Part shown: positions 9,796-18,686 of the stretch, one piece after another
Numbering within the stretch: the first letter of the stretch is position 1
Layout of the letters: each line of letters begins with the position of its first letter
From: Pseudomonas sp. B6002
Lineage (GTDB): Bacteria; Pseudomonadota; Gammaproteobacteria; Pseudomonadales; Pseudomonadaceae
DNA length: 64,000 nt
Assembly: GCF_013385985.1 (NCBI RefSeq)
Contig: NZ_JACAOY010000017.1
Location: forward strand, 160-64,159
Direction of reading: 5' to 3'
The notes under the pieces: generated by a model
Database searches by the model: none
What the model was told of the DNA's origin: nothing
Seen by the model: only the letters and a program-made list of their open reading frames with translations
Program-made: the position numbers and the translations under genes

Positions 9796-10949
9796 GATTT
9801 TTTCCCGGGCAGGGTGCCCATCAGTTTGCAGATGATGCCCAGCATGATCTCGTCGGCCCCGCCGCCAATCGACACCAGGCGTACATCGCGATACGCCCGT
9901 GCCATCGGGTTGTCCCACATGAAGCCCATGCCGCCCCAGTATTGCAGGCAGCTGTCGCTGACTTCACGGCCCAGGCGCCCGGCCTTGAGCTTGGCCATGG
10001 AGGCCAGGCGGGTCACGTCCTGGCCCTTGATGTACTGCTCGGTGGCCTGGTAGACCAAGGCGCGCAGGCATTCGATTTCGGTGGCCAGTTCAGCCAGGCG
10101 AAAGTGGATGACCTGGTTGTCGATCAGCGCCTTGCCGAAGGTCTGGCGTTCCTTGCAGTAGTCGATGGTGTTGTCGATGCAGGCTTCCAGGCCCTTGATC
10201 ATGTTGGCCGCACCGAACAGGCGCTCTTCCTGGAACTGCAGCATCTGCATCATGAAGCCCGCGCCTTCGTGGCCGATGCGGTTGCGTTGTGGCACGCGCA
10301 CGCCGTCGAAGAACACCTGGGCCGTCTCGGAGCTGTGCATGCCGAGCTTTTCCAGGGGCGGGCTGACGCTGATGCCGGGGGTGTTCATCGGCACCATGAT
10401 CAAGGATTTATTGATGTGCGGCTTGTCGTCGGAGGTGTTGGCCAACAGGCAGATAAAGTCGGCACTGGGGGAGTTGGTGATCCACATCTTGCTGCCGTTG
10501 ATCACGTAGTCGTCGCCGTCTTTGCGCGCATGGGTCTTCAACCCGGCCACGTCGGAACCGGCACCGGTTTCCGACACGCCGATGCAACCCACCTGCTCGC
10601 CGCTGATGGCCGGGCGCAGGAACTCGTCGCGCAGTTCATCGGAGCCGAAGCGGGCGAGGGCGGGGGTGCACATGTCGGTCTGCACGCCGATGGACATGGG
10701 GATGCCGCCGCAGCGCACCGTGCCGAATTCTTCGGCGGCGACGATCGAATAGCTGTAATCCAGGCCCATGCCGCCGAATTGCTCCGGCTTGGAAATGCCC
10801 AGCAGGCCGAGTTCGCCGGCCTTGCGGAAGATGTCGTGGATGGGAAAGCGCCCGGCTTTTTCCCATTCGTCCACGTAGGGGTTGATCTCGCGGTCGACGA
10901 AGGCGCGCACGGTGCGGCGCAGTTCCTGGTGTTCCTGGGTAAAGATCAT
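9792..10949 (-). CDS. atuD: Citronellyl-CoA dehydrogenase AtuD (acyl-CoA dehydrogenase)
   Basis: This 385-residue FAD-dependent acyl-CoA dehydrogenase shows the flavin/substrate-binding signature GCIGVSETGAGSDVAG at about 125-140, the WITNSP segment, and the C-terminal QYWGGMGFMWDNPMARAYRD region. The expected reaction is oxidation of citronellyl-CoA to geranyl-CoA, with electrons passed to electron-transfer flavoprotein. It lies 13 bp after atuC and overlaps atuE by 4 bp. Its assignment over isovaleryl-CoA dehydrogenase (LiuA) rests on the surrounding atu genes. Confidence 0.88.
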   Translation of the reverse strand: MIFTQEHQELRRTVRAFVDREINPYVDEWEKAGRFPIHDIFRKAGELGLLGISKPEQFGGMGLDYSYSIVAAEEFGTVRCGGIPMSIGVQTDMCTPALARFGSDELRDEFLRPAISGEQVGCIGVSETGAGSDVAGLKTHARKDGDDYVINGSKMWITNSPSADFICLLANTSDDKPHINKSLIMVPMNTPGISVSPPLEKLGMHSSETAQVFFDGVRVPQRNRIGHEGAGFMMQMLQFQEERLFGAANMIKGLEACIDNTIDYCKERQTFGKALIDNQVIHFRLAELATEIECLRALVYQATEQYIKGQDVTRLASMAKLKAGRLGREVSDSCLQYWGGMGFMWDNPMARAYRDVRLVSIGGGADEIMLGIICKLMGTLPGKKS

Positions 10950-10962
10950 TTTTATTGTTCTC

Positions 10963-12579
10963 CTAAAAACGCGCTACACCGAAGGTATTGGCGTGCAACT
11001 CACGCACCTCGGCCTCATGGCAGATATCCAGCAAAAAGCCGAGCAAGGTGCGGGTGTCCCGAGGGTCAATCAGCCCGTCATCCCACAGGTTCGCGCTGCC
11101 GTACAGTGCGGTGGACTGGCTGTCGAGCTTCTGCGCGGTGACCTGCTCCAGCATGTCCAGCACCTTGGGGTCGGGCACCAGGCCGTCTTTCAACTGCTTG
11201 GCCTCGGTGACGATGCGCAGCACCTTGCCCGCCTGCGCGCCACCCATCACCGCCGTGCGGCTGTTGGGCCAGGCGAAGATGAAGCGCGGGTCCAGGCCAC
11301 GGCCGCACATCGCGTAGTTGCCGGCGCCGTAGGAACCGCCGACCACCACCGTGAGTTTAGGCACCCGGGCGTTGGCCACCGCCTGGATCATCTTGGCGCC
11401 GTGCTTGATCACGCCTTGTTGTTCCGATTCGGTGCCCACCATGAAACCGGTGGTGTTGTGCAGGAACAGCAGCGGCGTGCGGCTCTGGTCGCACAGCTGG
11501 ATAAACTGCGCGGCCTTGCTCGCGCCTTTCGGCGTGATGGGGCCGTTGTTGCCGATCACACCCACGGCGCGGCCCTGGATATGCAGGTGGCCGCAGACGG
11601 TGTGGGCGTCGAACTCGCCCTTGAATTCGAGAAACTGCGAGCCGTCGGCCAGGCGTGCGAGGATTTCGCGCACGTCGTAGGGTTTTTTCGGGTCGTCCGG
11701 GATAAGGCCCAGCAGCTCATCGATGGGGTACAAAGGCGCTGCGTAGGTCTTTTTTTGCGTCACAGGCAGGCGATCATTCCAGGGCAACAGGCCCACGATC
11801 TCCCGGGCAATACGCACACCGTCCGCATCGTTTTCCGCCAGGTATTCGGCGGTGCCGGCGATTTGCGCGTGCATCTCGGCGCCGCCCAGTGCCTCATCCG
11901 TGGCCACTTCGCCGGTCGCGGCTTTAAGCAGCGGCGGCCCGGCGAGAAACAGCTTGGCCTTGCCGCGCACCACCACCACGTAATCCGACAGCCCCGGCTG
12001 GTAGGCGCCACCCGCTGTGGCCGAACCGTGCACCACGGAGATCTGCGGCAGGCCCATGGCCGACATGCGCGCCTGGTTGGCGAAGCTGCGTGCGCCTTCT
12101 ACGAAAATCTCGGCGGCGTAGTTGAGGTTGGCGCCGCCGCTTTCGGCGAGGGTCACCACCGGCAGTTGGTTTTCCATGGCGATCTGTTGCAGGCGCAGGG
12201 ACTTTTTCAGGCCGGTGGGGGAAATGGTGCCGCCCTTGATTGCGCTGTTATTGGCCACCACCAGCATGCGCACGCCGCTGACGTAGCCGATGCCGGCGAT
12301 CAACCCGCCACCGGCGGCGCTGCCATCCTTGTCGTCGTGGAGCTTGTAGCCGGCCAGGCCCGCCAGTTCCAGGAAGGGCGCGCCGGGGTCGAGCAGCAGG
12401 TTCAGGCGCTCGCGGGGCAACAGTTGGCCGCGCTTGTCGAACTTGGGCTTGGCCTCATCGGCCTTGGCCAGCAGGTTTTGTTCCAGCTGGCGCAGGTGGG
12501 CGAGGGCGGCGAGCATGGCTTCGCGGTTTTGGGCGAACTGGGCGCTGTGGCTGTCGATCAGGGATTCAATCACCGGCAT
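10963..12579 (-). CDS. atuC: Geranyl-CoA carboxylase, carboxyltransferase beta subunit AtuC
   Basis: This 538-residue acyl-CoA carboxyltransferase has paired crotonase-like halves. Visible features are the N-terminal GQLLPRERLNLLLDPG, the acyl-CoA binding strand VVANNSAIKGGTISP, and the C-terminal carboxybiotin half with GSYGAGNYAMCGRG and FAWPNSRTAVMGGAQAG. Together with AtuF it forms the carboxylase that acts on geranyl-CoA. It starts 3 bp after the stop of atuB, and the operon order A-B-C-D-E-F is as in the P. aeruginosa/P. citronellolis cluster. Confidence 0.88.
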   Translation of the reverse strand: MPVIESLIDSHSAQFAQNREAMLAALAHLRQLEQNLLAKADEAKPKFDKRGQLLPRERLNLLLDPGAPFLELAGLAGYKLHDDKDGSAAGGGLIAGIGYVSGVRMLVVANNSAIKGGTISPTGLKKSLRLQQIAMENQLPVVTLAESGGANLNYAAEIFVEGARSFANQARMSAMGLPQISVVHGSATAGGAYQPGLSDYVVVVRGKAKLFLAGPPLLKAATGEVATDEALGGAEMHAQIAGTAEYLAENDADGVRIAREIVGLLPWNDRLPVTQKKTYAAPLYPIDELLGLIPDDPKKPYDVREILARLADGSQFLEFKGEFDAHTVCGHLHIQGRAVGVIGNNGPITPKGASKAAQFIQLCDQSRTPLLFLHNTTGFMVGTESEQQGVIKHGAKMIQAVANARVPKLTVVVGGSYGAGNYAMCGRGLDPRFIFAWPNSRTAVMGGAQAGKVLRIVTEAKQLKDGLVPDPKVLDMLEQVTAQKLDSQSTALYGSANLWDDGLIDPRDTRTLLGFLLDICHEAEVRELHANTFGVARF

Positions 12580-12582
12580 GCT

Positions 12583-13455
12583 TTAGTGCTCCGCCTTGAG
12601 TACATCCGGCAGGTACGCGCGGTGGAAGCCATTGAACGGCTCGCTCGGCGGCTGCGCCTTGTGCAGCGGCCAGGCGCGGTTGCCCAGGCTGGCGGCGCCG
12701 TCGATGCGCAGGGTGCTGCCACTGATGAAGGCAGCGGCGGGGCTGAGCAGGAACACGATGGCCGCGCTGACTTCCGACTCGGTGCCGATACGCTTGAGCG
12801 GCACGTGCTCACGTAATGTCGGGATCACCGCCTTGAACGCCCCTTCGTAGGTGTCCATGCCACTGGAGGCAATCCAGCCCGGCGCCACGGCGTTGACGCG
12901 CACGCCGGCATAACCCCATTCGAAAGCGGCCGTCTTGGTGAAATTGTCCATGCCCGAACGCGCCGCGCCCGAGTGGCCCATGCCCGGCATGCCGCCCCAC
13001 ATGTCGGCGAGCATGTTGACGATGGCGCCGCCGTGTTTGCTCATCGACTGGTTGAACACTTCCCGCGCCATCAGGAAGCCGCCCACCAGGTTGGTGCGCA
13101 GCACGGTTTCAAACCCCTTCTGGTTGATCGAGGCGAGTGGCGACGGGTATTGGCCACCTGCGTTATTCACCAGGCCGTGGATCGGGCCATGCTCGCGCAG
13201 CACCTGGCTGACCAGCGCCTTCACCGCGTCCTCATCGCGAATGTCGCACGCCAGCCAATGGGCCGTGCCGCCGTCTTCGCTGATTTCGGCGGCCACCTTC
13301 TGCAGTTTTTCCGGCTTGCGCCCCACCAGGATCACCGTGGCGCCGAGTGCCGCCAGTTCATGGGCGGTACAGCGGCCAATGCCACTGCCGCCCCCGGTGA
13401 CTATCACGGTTTGCCCCTGGAACAGGTCGGCTTTGAAGATCGAGTCGAAGGCCAC
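12583..13455 (-). CDS. atuB: AtuB, short-chain dehydrogenase/reductase of terpene utilisation
   Basis: This 290-residue Rossmann-fold protein has the cofactor glycine motif TGGGSGIGR near residue 21 and NNAGG at about 96. The usual Tyr-x3-Lys active site is not visible. The region reads HSGAARSGMDNFTK, as in enoyl-CoA-reductase-like SDRs rather than alcohol dehydrogenases. In the atu operon an SDR is expected to act on citronellol/citronellal or a CoA intermediate; which step AtuB performs is not settled by sequence. It sits 12 bp after atuA and 3 bp before atuC. Confidence 0.85.
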   Translation of the reverse strand: MAFDSIFKADLFQGQTVIVTGGGSGIGRCTAHELAALGATVILVGRKPEKLQKVAAEISEDGGTAHWLACDIRDEDAVKALVSQVLREHGPIHGLVNNAGGQYPSPLASINQKGFETVLRTNLVGGFLMAREVFNQSMSKHGGAIVNMLADMWGGMPGMGHSGAARSGMDNFTKTAAFEWGYAGVRVNAVAPGWIASSGMDTYEGAFKAVIPTLREHVPLKRIGTESEVSAAIVFLLSPAAAFISGSTLRIDGAASLGNRAWPLHKAQPPSEPFNGFHRAYLPDVLKAEH

Positions 13456-13467
13456 GGTGACGGTCCT

Positions 13468-15246
13468 TTAGCGGAGTTGATCGGCGATGTGTTGCGGCAC
13501 GGCGATGGGGATTTCCAGCAACTGCTGGGCGAATGCCTTGCCCTGGGGGTCGATGCGCAGGCTGGCGATACCGCCGCCACCCAAGGCGTTTTCCAGCAGG
13601 AAGTTGAGGCTGTGGCTGCCGGGCAAATACCAGCGTTCGACGCGGCCCTGCACAGGATCGAGTACGTGGCCCATCCAGTCGACGATCACCTCCGGGGTCA
13701 GCGCCTCGGCGATCCACGGCAGGTAGTCGGGATGCCTAGCGATCACGCCGATGTTGCTGTGGTTGCCCTTGTCGCCGGAACGCGCCACGGCCAGTTTCAC
13801 CAGTGGCACGCTGGCGTCGGCCGCACCTTGGGGTTTGGGCGGATCGAGCGGCGCGGCGAGGGGGGCGAGGGCGGTGTCGGCAGGCAGTACGCAAACGTGG
13901 CGCTCACCCTGGAACTCGACCACCGGCTTGCAGAGGGTTTTGTCGATCAGGAAGGAGAACAGCCGAATCAGCGGGTACACCGTCGGCCGTCCGCCGACGA
14001 TGCCCGTCAGCCCCGGCGCCATGCCGGTGGCCGCCTGGGCGATCTCGCGGGCGAACAGCACCAGCGCCTGTTTGTTCGGGTGACGCACCGCCAGTTTCAC
14101 CACCACCTCGCGGCAGTCGTGGCGCAGGGCGTGGGCGCCGTAGGTGGCTTCACTGCCGAGCAGTTCGATATTCACTTCGGTGTAGGGCGCCCAGCCGCGC
14201 TGGCTGAACAGCTCCGAGGTCTTGTTGATGATCGCCTGGCTGACGCGCTCAGCCTTGGCCACGGCGTCGATCCCCGCCAGCAGGCAACTGGCGGTGCAGC
14301 GAAACCCGTCGGGGTAAGTGGCGCTGACCTTGTAGTGAGCGGTGGGCGGCGAGCCCTTGGCGCCATGCACGCGCACGCAATCGAGGCCGTGTTGCTGCAA
14401 TTGGACCTGGCTGAAATCGCAGATCACGTCGGGCAGCAAATAGGCGCGCGGGTCGCCGATTTCATACAGCAGCTGTTCGGCCACGCTCAGCTCGCTGATC
14501 AGGCCGCCCGTGCCGTCGGCTTTGTTTACCGTGAACGTTCCGTCGGCGCTGACCTCGACGATGGGAAAACCGATGTGCTCGTAGTCCGGTACGTCACGCC
14601 AATCGGTGAAATTGCCGCCCGTGCACTGGGCGCCGCATTCGATGATGTGCCCGGCCAGCGCGGCGTGGGCGAGGCGGTCGTAGTCCTGCCAGGACCAGTT
14701 GAATTCATGCACCAGCGCTGCGCTGACCACGGCGCTGTCCACCACGCGGCCGGTGATCACGATGTCGGCGCCCAGTTCAAGCGCCTTAGCAATGCCGGGG
14801 GCGCCGAGGTAGGCGTTGGCCGAGACGCACATCGGCGGCAACGGCGCGCCGTTGAACATGTCGTGGATGCCGTGCAGGTGCTTGAGTTGGGAGTGCAGGT
14901 CGTCGCCCAGCAGCACGGCGATTTTCAGCGGCACTTGCGCCTTGTCGCAGGCGGCCTGGAGGGCGGCGGCGCATGCCTGGGGGTTGATGCCGCCCGCGTT
15001 GCTGATGACGCGGATGCCCTGGCGCTGGATATCGGCCAGCAGCGGTGTGAGCACCTCGACAAAATCCGTGGCGTAGCCGGCCTGGGGATCTTTCATCCGG
15101 GCGCCGGCGAGGATCGACATCGTGACTTCCGCCAGATAGTCGAACACCAGGTAATCCAGCGCGCCGCCGTGTACCAATTGGGCGGCGGCGGTGCAGGTGT
15201 CACCCCAGAACGCGCTGGCGCAGCCGATACGAACCGTCTTGCTCAT
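13468..15246 (-). CDS. atuA: AtuA, acyclic terpene utilisation protein
   Basis: This 592-residue protein is the hallmark of the atu cluster. The N-terminal ~440 residues match the AtuA/DUF1446 family ([12 protein letters not shown] at the start; [25 protein letters not shown]). A C-terminal ~110-residue domain follows ([19 protein letters not shown]), the small AtuA-associated domain that is a separate protein in some bacteria. AtuA is needed for growth on citronellol in pseudomonads, but its reaction is still unclear; a hydrolytic or lyase role on the HMG-like product has been suggested. It is the first gene of the operon, divergent from atuR, with two operators upstream. Confidence 0.9.
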   Translation of the reverse strand: MSKTVRIGCASAFWGDTCTAAAQLVHGGALDYLVFDYLAEVTMSILAGARMKDPQAGYATDFVEVLTPLLADIQRQGIRVISNAGGINPQACAAALQAACDKAQVPLKIAVLLGDDLHSQLKHLHGIHDMFNGAPLPPMCVSANAYLGAPGIAKALELGADIVITGRVVDSAVVSAALVHEFNWSWQDYDRLAHAALAGHIIECGAQCTGGNFTDWRDVPDYEHIGFPIVEVSADGTFTVNKADGTGGLISELSVAEQLLYEIGDPRAYLLPDVICDFSQVQLQQHGLDCVRVHGAKGSPPTAHYKVSATYPDGFRCTASCLLAGIDAVAKAERVSQAIINKTSELFSQRGWAPYTEVNIELLGSEATYGAHALRHDCREVVVKLAVRHPNKQALVLFAREIAQAATGMAPGLTGIVGGRPTVYPLIRLFSFLIDKTLCKPVVEFQGERHVCVLPADTALAPLAAPLDPPKPQGAADASVPLVKLAVARSGDKGNHSNIGVIARHPDYLPWIAEALTPEVIVDWMGHVLDPVQGRVERWYLPGSHSLNFLLENALGGGGIASLRIDPQGKAFAQQLLEIPIAVPQHIADQLR

Positions 15247-15281
15247 GAGAAGTCCTTCTCCAGAGGGCTGGCGTCGAGACT

Positions 15282-15343
15282 ACCAAGCAAGCGCTTGGTT
15301 TGTAAACTCTCGACACAAGTTTTGACCCAAGCGCTTGCTTGGT
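15282..15343. promoter_or_regulatory. Paired AtuR operators between atuA and atuR
   Basis: The sequence shows two copies of CCAAGCGCTTGCTTGGT in opposite orientation: reversed at 15282-15298 and direct at 15327-15343, identical over 17 bp. Each has a perfect 10-bp palindrome CAAGCGCTTG (15288-15297 and 15328-15337) with centres 40 bp apart. This fits published work on P. aeruginosa, as I recall it, in which the TetR-type repressor AtuR binds two 13-bp inverted repeats in the atuR-atuA gap. The sites overlap where both divergent promoters must lie, implying repression and autoregulation. Confidence 0.88.
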
Positions 15344-15400
15344 TGGCGACCACGGCCTAAATTGCCGCCCAAGACGTCAGAAGCAGTGAAGGAGAGAGAC

Positions 15401-16024
15401 ATGGATGAGCACAAAGCCCTGCGGGTGATGCGCACCATGGTCGACGAAGGCCGTTTGACCGACCCTGACAGTGCGCGGGGCAAGTTGCTGCAAACCGCGG
15501 CCCACTTGTTTCGCAACAAGGGCTTTGAGCGCACCACGGTGCGCGACCTGGCCAGTGCGGTGGGCATTCAGTCCGGCAGCATCTTTCATCACTTCAAGAG
15601 CAAGGACGAGATCCTGCGGGCGGTGATGGAAGAAACCATCCACTACAACACCGCGATGATGCGTGCCTCGCTGGAAGAGGCTGCAGATGTGCGCGAGCGC
15701 GTGCTGGCGCTGATTCGCTGCGAGTTGCAGTCGATCATGGGCGGCAGTGGCGAGGCCATGGCGGTGCTGGTGTACGAGTGGCGTTCGTTGTCGGCCGAAG
15801 GCCAGGCGCAGGTGCTGGCGCTGCGCGATGTGTACGAAGCGCTCTGGCTGCAGGTGCTGGGCGAAGCCAAGGCGGCGGGCTATATCAAGGGCGATGTGTT
15901 TATCACCCGGCGCTTCCTGACCGGCGCCTTGTCCTGGACCACCACCTGGTTCCGCGCCCAAGGCAGCCTGACGCTTGAGGAGTTGGCCGAAGAAGCCCTG
16001 TTGATGGTTCTGAAAGCCGACTGA
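15401..16024 (+). CDS. atuR: TetR-family repressor AtuR
   Basis: This 207-residue TetR-type regulator has an N-terminal helix-turn-helix at about 26-70 (TTVRDLASAVGIQSGSIFHHF) preceded by an unusually long ~22-residue tail. The C-terminal two thirds is the variable ligand domain, expected to bind a terpenoyl-CoA intermediate and release DNA. It is divergent from atuA and faces the paired palindromes. AAGGAGAG just before the ATG at 15401 fixes the start; a frame extension to 15335 would overlap the operator. Confidence 0.88.
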   Translation: MDEHKALRVMRTMVDEGRLTDPDSARGKLLQTAAHLFRNKGFERTTVRDLASAVGIQSGSIFHHFKSKDEILRAVMEETIHYNTAMMRASLEEAADVRERVLALIRCELQSIMGGSGEAMAVLVYEWRSLSAEGQAQVLALRDVYEALWLQVLGEAKAAGYIKGDVFITRRFLTGALSWTTTWFRAQGSLTLEELAEEALLMVLKAD

Positions 16025-16117
16025 CGCGCAAGCTATTAATTTGGCGGTGGAAAGTTGTCTCGCCCGACAAAAACGCCTAGCTTATCGCCATCAATGTGTT
16101 GAACGGTGTGTGCCTCG

Positions 16118-16906
16118 ATGTTTTCGCCATGGCGGCTGGCTGCAGGACTAACTCTATGGGCACTGGGTACCGCGTGGTGGATGCCGGCTTCGGCTGCACA
16201 ATTGGTAAGGATTGGGGCGGCGCATTTTCCACCGTACACCGTACGCCCTGAGCAAGGCGCCGACACTGGTTTGTTGCCGCAACTGGTGGAAGCCCTGAAC
16301 GCCTTGCAGACTGACTACCAGTTTGTGCTGGTGCCCACTTCCATCCCGCGCCGCTTTCGTGATTTCGAGCAGGGCCGGGTCGACATGGCCATCTTCGAAA
16401 ACCCCGACTGGGGCTGGAAAGAGATTCCCCACACCAACGTCGACATGGGCCTGGAAGATGCCGAAATCTTCGTCGCCCAGCGCGAGCCCAATCGTGATCA
16501 AAGCTTCTTCGCCGACCTGACCGGCAAGCGCCTGGCGGTGTTCAGCGGTTATCACTACGCCTTCGCCAATTTCAACCCCGACCCCAAGTACATGGCCGAG
16601 CACTTCAACGCCACGTTGACCTATTCCCATGACAGCAATTTGCTGATGGTGGCGCGCGGGCGAGCCGATATCGCGTTGGTCACGCGTTCGTACCTGAGTG
16701 ATTTCATGGTGCGCAACGCGGACATGGCCGGGCAGTTCCTGGTGTCCGAGCGTATCGACCAGGTGTATCACCACTACGCGTTATTGCGGCCGAAGGCGCC
16801 GATCTCGGGGGAAGCGTTTTCCGCGTTGCTCAAGCGCTTGCGGGACAACGGGCAGATGCTGAAGATTTTCGAGCCGTATCGCATCGACGTGATGGCGACG
16901 CCCTGA
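16118..16906 (+). CDS. Periplasmic amino-acid-type solute-binding protein
   Basis: This ~262-residue secreted protein has a signal peptide (FSPWRLAAGLTLWALGTAWW, with cleavage after PASA) and a family 3 solute-binding fold (FPPYTVRPEQGADTGLLPQLVEAL, then RVDMAIFENPDWGW, and LTGKRLAVFSGYHY). No permease or ATPase gene is adjacent, so it is an orphan binding protein that may feed a distant ABC transporter or act as a sensor. An in-frame GTG at 16106 adds four residues; neither start has a strong ribosome binding site. The ligand cannot be read from sequence. Confidence 0.8.
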   Translation: MFSPWRLAAGLTLWALGTAWWMPASAAQLVRIGAAHFPPYTVRPEQGADTGLLPQLVEALNALQTDYQFVLVPTSIPRRFRDFEQGRVDMAIFENPDWGWKEIPHTNVDMGLEDAEIFVAQREPNRDQSFFADLTGKRLAVFSGYHYAFANFNPDPKYMAEHFNATLTYSHDSNLLMVARGRADIALVTRSYLSDFMVRNADMAGQFLVSERIDQVYHHYALLRPKAPISGEAFSALLKRLRDNGQMLKIFEPYRIDVMATP

Positions 16907-16927
16907 CAGAAACAACCCCTTCCAAAC

Positions 16928-17016
16928 TGTAGGAGCCGGCTTGCCGGCGATCGCGGTGTATCAGCGACATCTGTGCAACTGACCCACCGCTATCGCCGGC
17001 AAGCCGGCTCCTACAG
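16928..17016. repeat. REP doublet, GTAGGAGCCGGCTTGCCGGCGA type
   Basis: Inverted REP copies (CTGTAGGAGCCGGCTTGCC and its reverse complement ending CTCCTACAG) lie between the solute-binding protein gene and the convergent pvdS, where they may also help separate the two transcripts. Confidence 0.9.
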
Positions 17017-17028
17017 GTTCCTGGTGTC

Positions 17029-17580
17029 TCAGACCCGGCGCGCAAACGTATCGCTATGGCTGCCCGACACTTTGCGGCAGTGCACCAGTGCATCGCGGAT
17101 CATGAAGTTGACCAACGTCGGCGAGACGCCCAGTTCCTTGGCGATGTCCTTTTGCGGCACGCCGTGCAGGCGGTACATCTCGAACGCGTAGCGGGTGCGC
17201 TGGGGCAGCTCCGTCAGGGCGTCGGCGATGTTTTCCAGGGTGTTGAAATTGATGTGGGAGGTTTCCGGTGAAGCGCCGTGAATGACCACATTCAAGCCTT
17301 CCTCTTCCGTCCCGGAGTATTTGAGCTCCAGGGCTTGCTTGCGGTAGTGATCGATCGCCAGGTTGCGCACGATCTGGAACAGATAACTCAATTGGGCCTT
17401 GAACGATGAGGTGATAGTCGGCGCCGATTGCAGCCGGAAGTAGGCGTCCTGCACTACGTCTTCGGCACGGGAGCGGCACCCGGTAATGCGTGCCGCGATC
17501 TTCACCAGAATCAGTCGATTGTCGACGAATGCCTGAAGAAGCGGTGAGTCGCACCTGCCTGTGGTTACTTGTTCCGTCAT
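17029..17580 (-). CDS. pvdS: Iron-starvation ECF sigma factor PvdS
   Basis: This 183-residue extracytoplasmic-function sigma factor directs RNA polymerase to pyoverdine promoters. Region 2 is at about 15-85 (SRAEDVVQDAYFRLQS, then LFQIVRNLAIDHYRKQ) and region 4 at about 125-175 (LPQRTRYAFEMYRLHG, then KDIAKELGVSPTLVNFM). Length and sequence style fit PvdS/PbrA/PfrI of fluorescent pseudomonads, and the divergent pvdG-pvdL supports the call. The ATG at 17580 is chosen with AAGGTG 7 bases upstream; a GTG at 17589 also exists. A Fur box lies about 80 bp upstream, so iron represses it. No anti-sigma gene is next to it. Confidence 0.93.
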   Translation of the reverse strand: MTEQVTTGRCDSPLLQAFVDNRLILVKIAARITGCRSRAEDVVQDAYFRLQSAPTITSSFKAQLSYLFQIVRNLAIDHYRKQALELKYSGTEEEGLNVVIHGASPETSHINFNTLENIADALTELPQRTRYAFEMYRLHGVPQKDIAKELGVSPTLVNFMIRDALVHCRKVSGSHSDTFARRV

Positions 17581-17658
17581 GGAAATCACCTTGTCGCAAA
17601 AGAGGTTAGGGGAGGGCGTCCTTGCTGAGGCCTCCTACACATCGGGCAACAAATTATG

Positions 17659-17677
17659 CTTAATGATAATGATTGTC
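17659..17677. promoter_or_regulatory. Fur box upstream of pvdS
   Basis: The 19 bp CTTAATGATAATGATTGTC match the Fur consensus GATAATGATAATCATTATC at 15 of 19 positions by direct count. It lies 79 bp before the pvdS start, as expected for iron-repressed transcription of the sigma factor gene. Confidence 0.85.
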
Positions 17678-17747
17678 AAATGAGAAGGCGAACTAATCTT
17701 ATGCTTTCTTGTTCGGTGTGAACCACGTCTCACGCACCCCCGGCGAC

Positions 17748-17771
17748 TAATTATTTGCCGGTGCCGTCCGT
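17748..17771 (+). promoter_or_regulatory. Probable PvdS-dependent promoter (IS box) for pvdG-pvdL
   Basis: TAATT (17748-17752) is followed by exactly 16 bases and CGT (17769-17771). PvdS promoters are described as TAAAT-N16/17-CGT, so only one -35 base differs. The position, about 110 bp before pvdG and 60 bp before a short leader frame, is suitable. Confidence 0.6.
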
Positions 17772-17832
17772 TCTTCTGGGTGACAGGTCCGTTAGCAAAA
17801 CGGCCAAGGATCCGTACCCGCAGGAGAACGAA

Positions 17833-17886
17833 ATGGGTTTTTATCGTGCATACAGCGTGTTTCAGTTTGGAGTCGTCACGCGATGA
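17833..17886 (+). CDS. Putative 17-codon leader peptide coupled to pvdG
   Basis: An ATG at 17833 with a strong AGGAG six bases upstream opens a 17-residue frame ([17 protein letters not shown]). Its TGA stop overlaps the ATG of pvdG (ATGA at 17883-17886). The ribosome binding site here is better than the one directly before pvdG, so the short frame may deliver ribosomes to pvdG. Whether a peptide accumulates is unknown. It could also be chance, since the frame is so short. Confidence 0.45.
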   Translation: MGFYRAYSVFQFGVVTR

Positions 17887-18635
17887 CCACGCCGACTCGA
17901 CTGCGCCTGTTCTGCCTGCCCTATTCGGGTGCCAGCGCCATGGTGTACGCACGCTGGCGCCGAGTCCTGCCTGACTGGTTGCAAGTGTGCCCGCTGGAAT
18001 TACCCGGCCGTGGCATGCGCATGGATGAGCCCTTGCAGCGCGATATCAAGGCCTTGGCCGCGCAGCTCGCCGATGAAATCAGCCGCGACCTGGACGGCCC
18101 TTACGCGTTGTTCGGCCATAGCCTCGGTGGCCTGCTGGCGTTCGAATTGGCGCACGCGCTGAATGCACGCAACGTCCCCGCGCCATTGGCCTTGTTTGCG
18201 TCCGGCACTGCGGGCCCTGCGCGTCGTGACGTCAGCGAATACGCCGTCGAAAAAACCGACGAACAACTCGTCGCCCGACTGCGCGAACTGCAAGGCACCG
18301 CCGAAGAAGCCCTGGCCAACCCCGAACTGATGCAGTTGATGCTGCCGATCCTGCGCGCCGATTTCCTGCTGTGCGGCAGCTTCACCTATGGCGAGCGTGC
18401 GCCGCTGGGCATGCCGATCCATGTGTTCGGCGGCAAGCAAGACAGCGTGCGCGCCGACCAGTTGCTCGACTGGCAAATCGACGCCGCCAGTGGTTTCTCC
18501 CTCGATCTGTTCGACGGTCACCACTTCTTCCTTGTGCAGCACGAAAGCGCCGTGCTGCGTTGCCTACGCCGCTATGCCGACGAACACCTGGCCCGCTGGC
18601 GCAATGGCGCGGCGCGGCAACGTGTGGCCGGCTGA
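17883..18635 (+). CDS. pvdG: Type II thioesterase PvdG (pyoverdine editing)
   Basis: This 250-residue alpha/beta hydrolase is of the external thioesterase class that clears misprimed or stalled carrier domains of non-ribosomal synthetases. The nucleophile elbow is FGHSLGG with Ser80. The acid lies in GGKQDSV and the catalytic His in DGHHFFLV near residue 220. The N-terminal [11 protein letters not shown] is typical of the family. The gene sits immediately before pvdL in the same direction, 51 bp apart, and is divergent from pvdS. GGAG lies about 10 bases before the ATG, and a short upstream frame overlaps the start. Confidence 0.92.
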   Translation: MTTPTRLRLFCLPYSGASAMVYARWRRVLPDWLQVCPLELPGRGMRMDEPLQRDIKALAAQLADEISRDLDGPYALFGHSLGGLLAFELAHALNARNVPAPLALFASGTAGPARRDVSEYAVEKTDEQLVARLRELQGTAEEALANPELMQLMLPILRADFLLCGSFTYGERAPLGMPIHVFGGKQDSVRADQLLDWQIDAASGFSLDLFDGHHFFLVQHESAVLRCLRRYADEHLARWRNGAARQRVAG

Positions 18636-18686
18636 ACACTCCCGAATTCCCGATTTTCCCGTAAGCCGATTTCAGGCAGGAACCCC

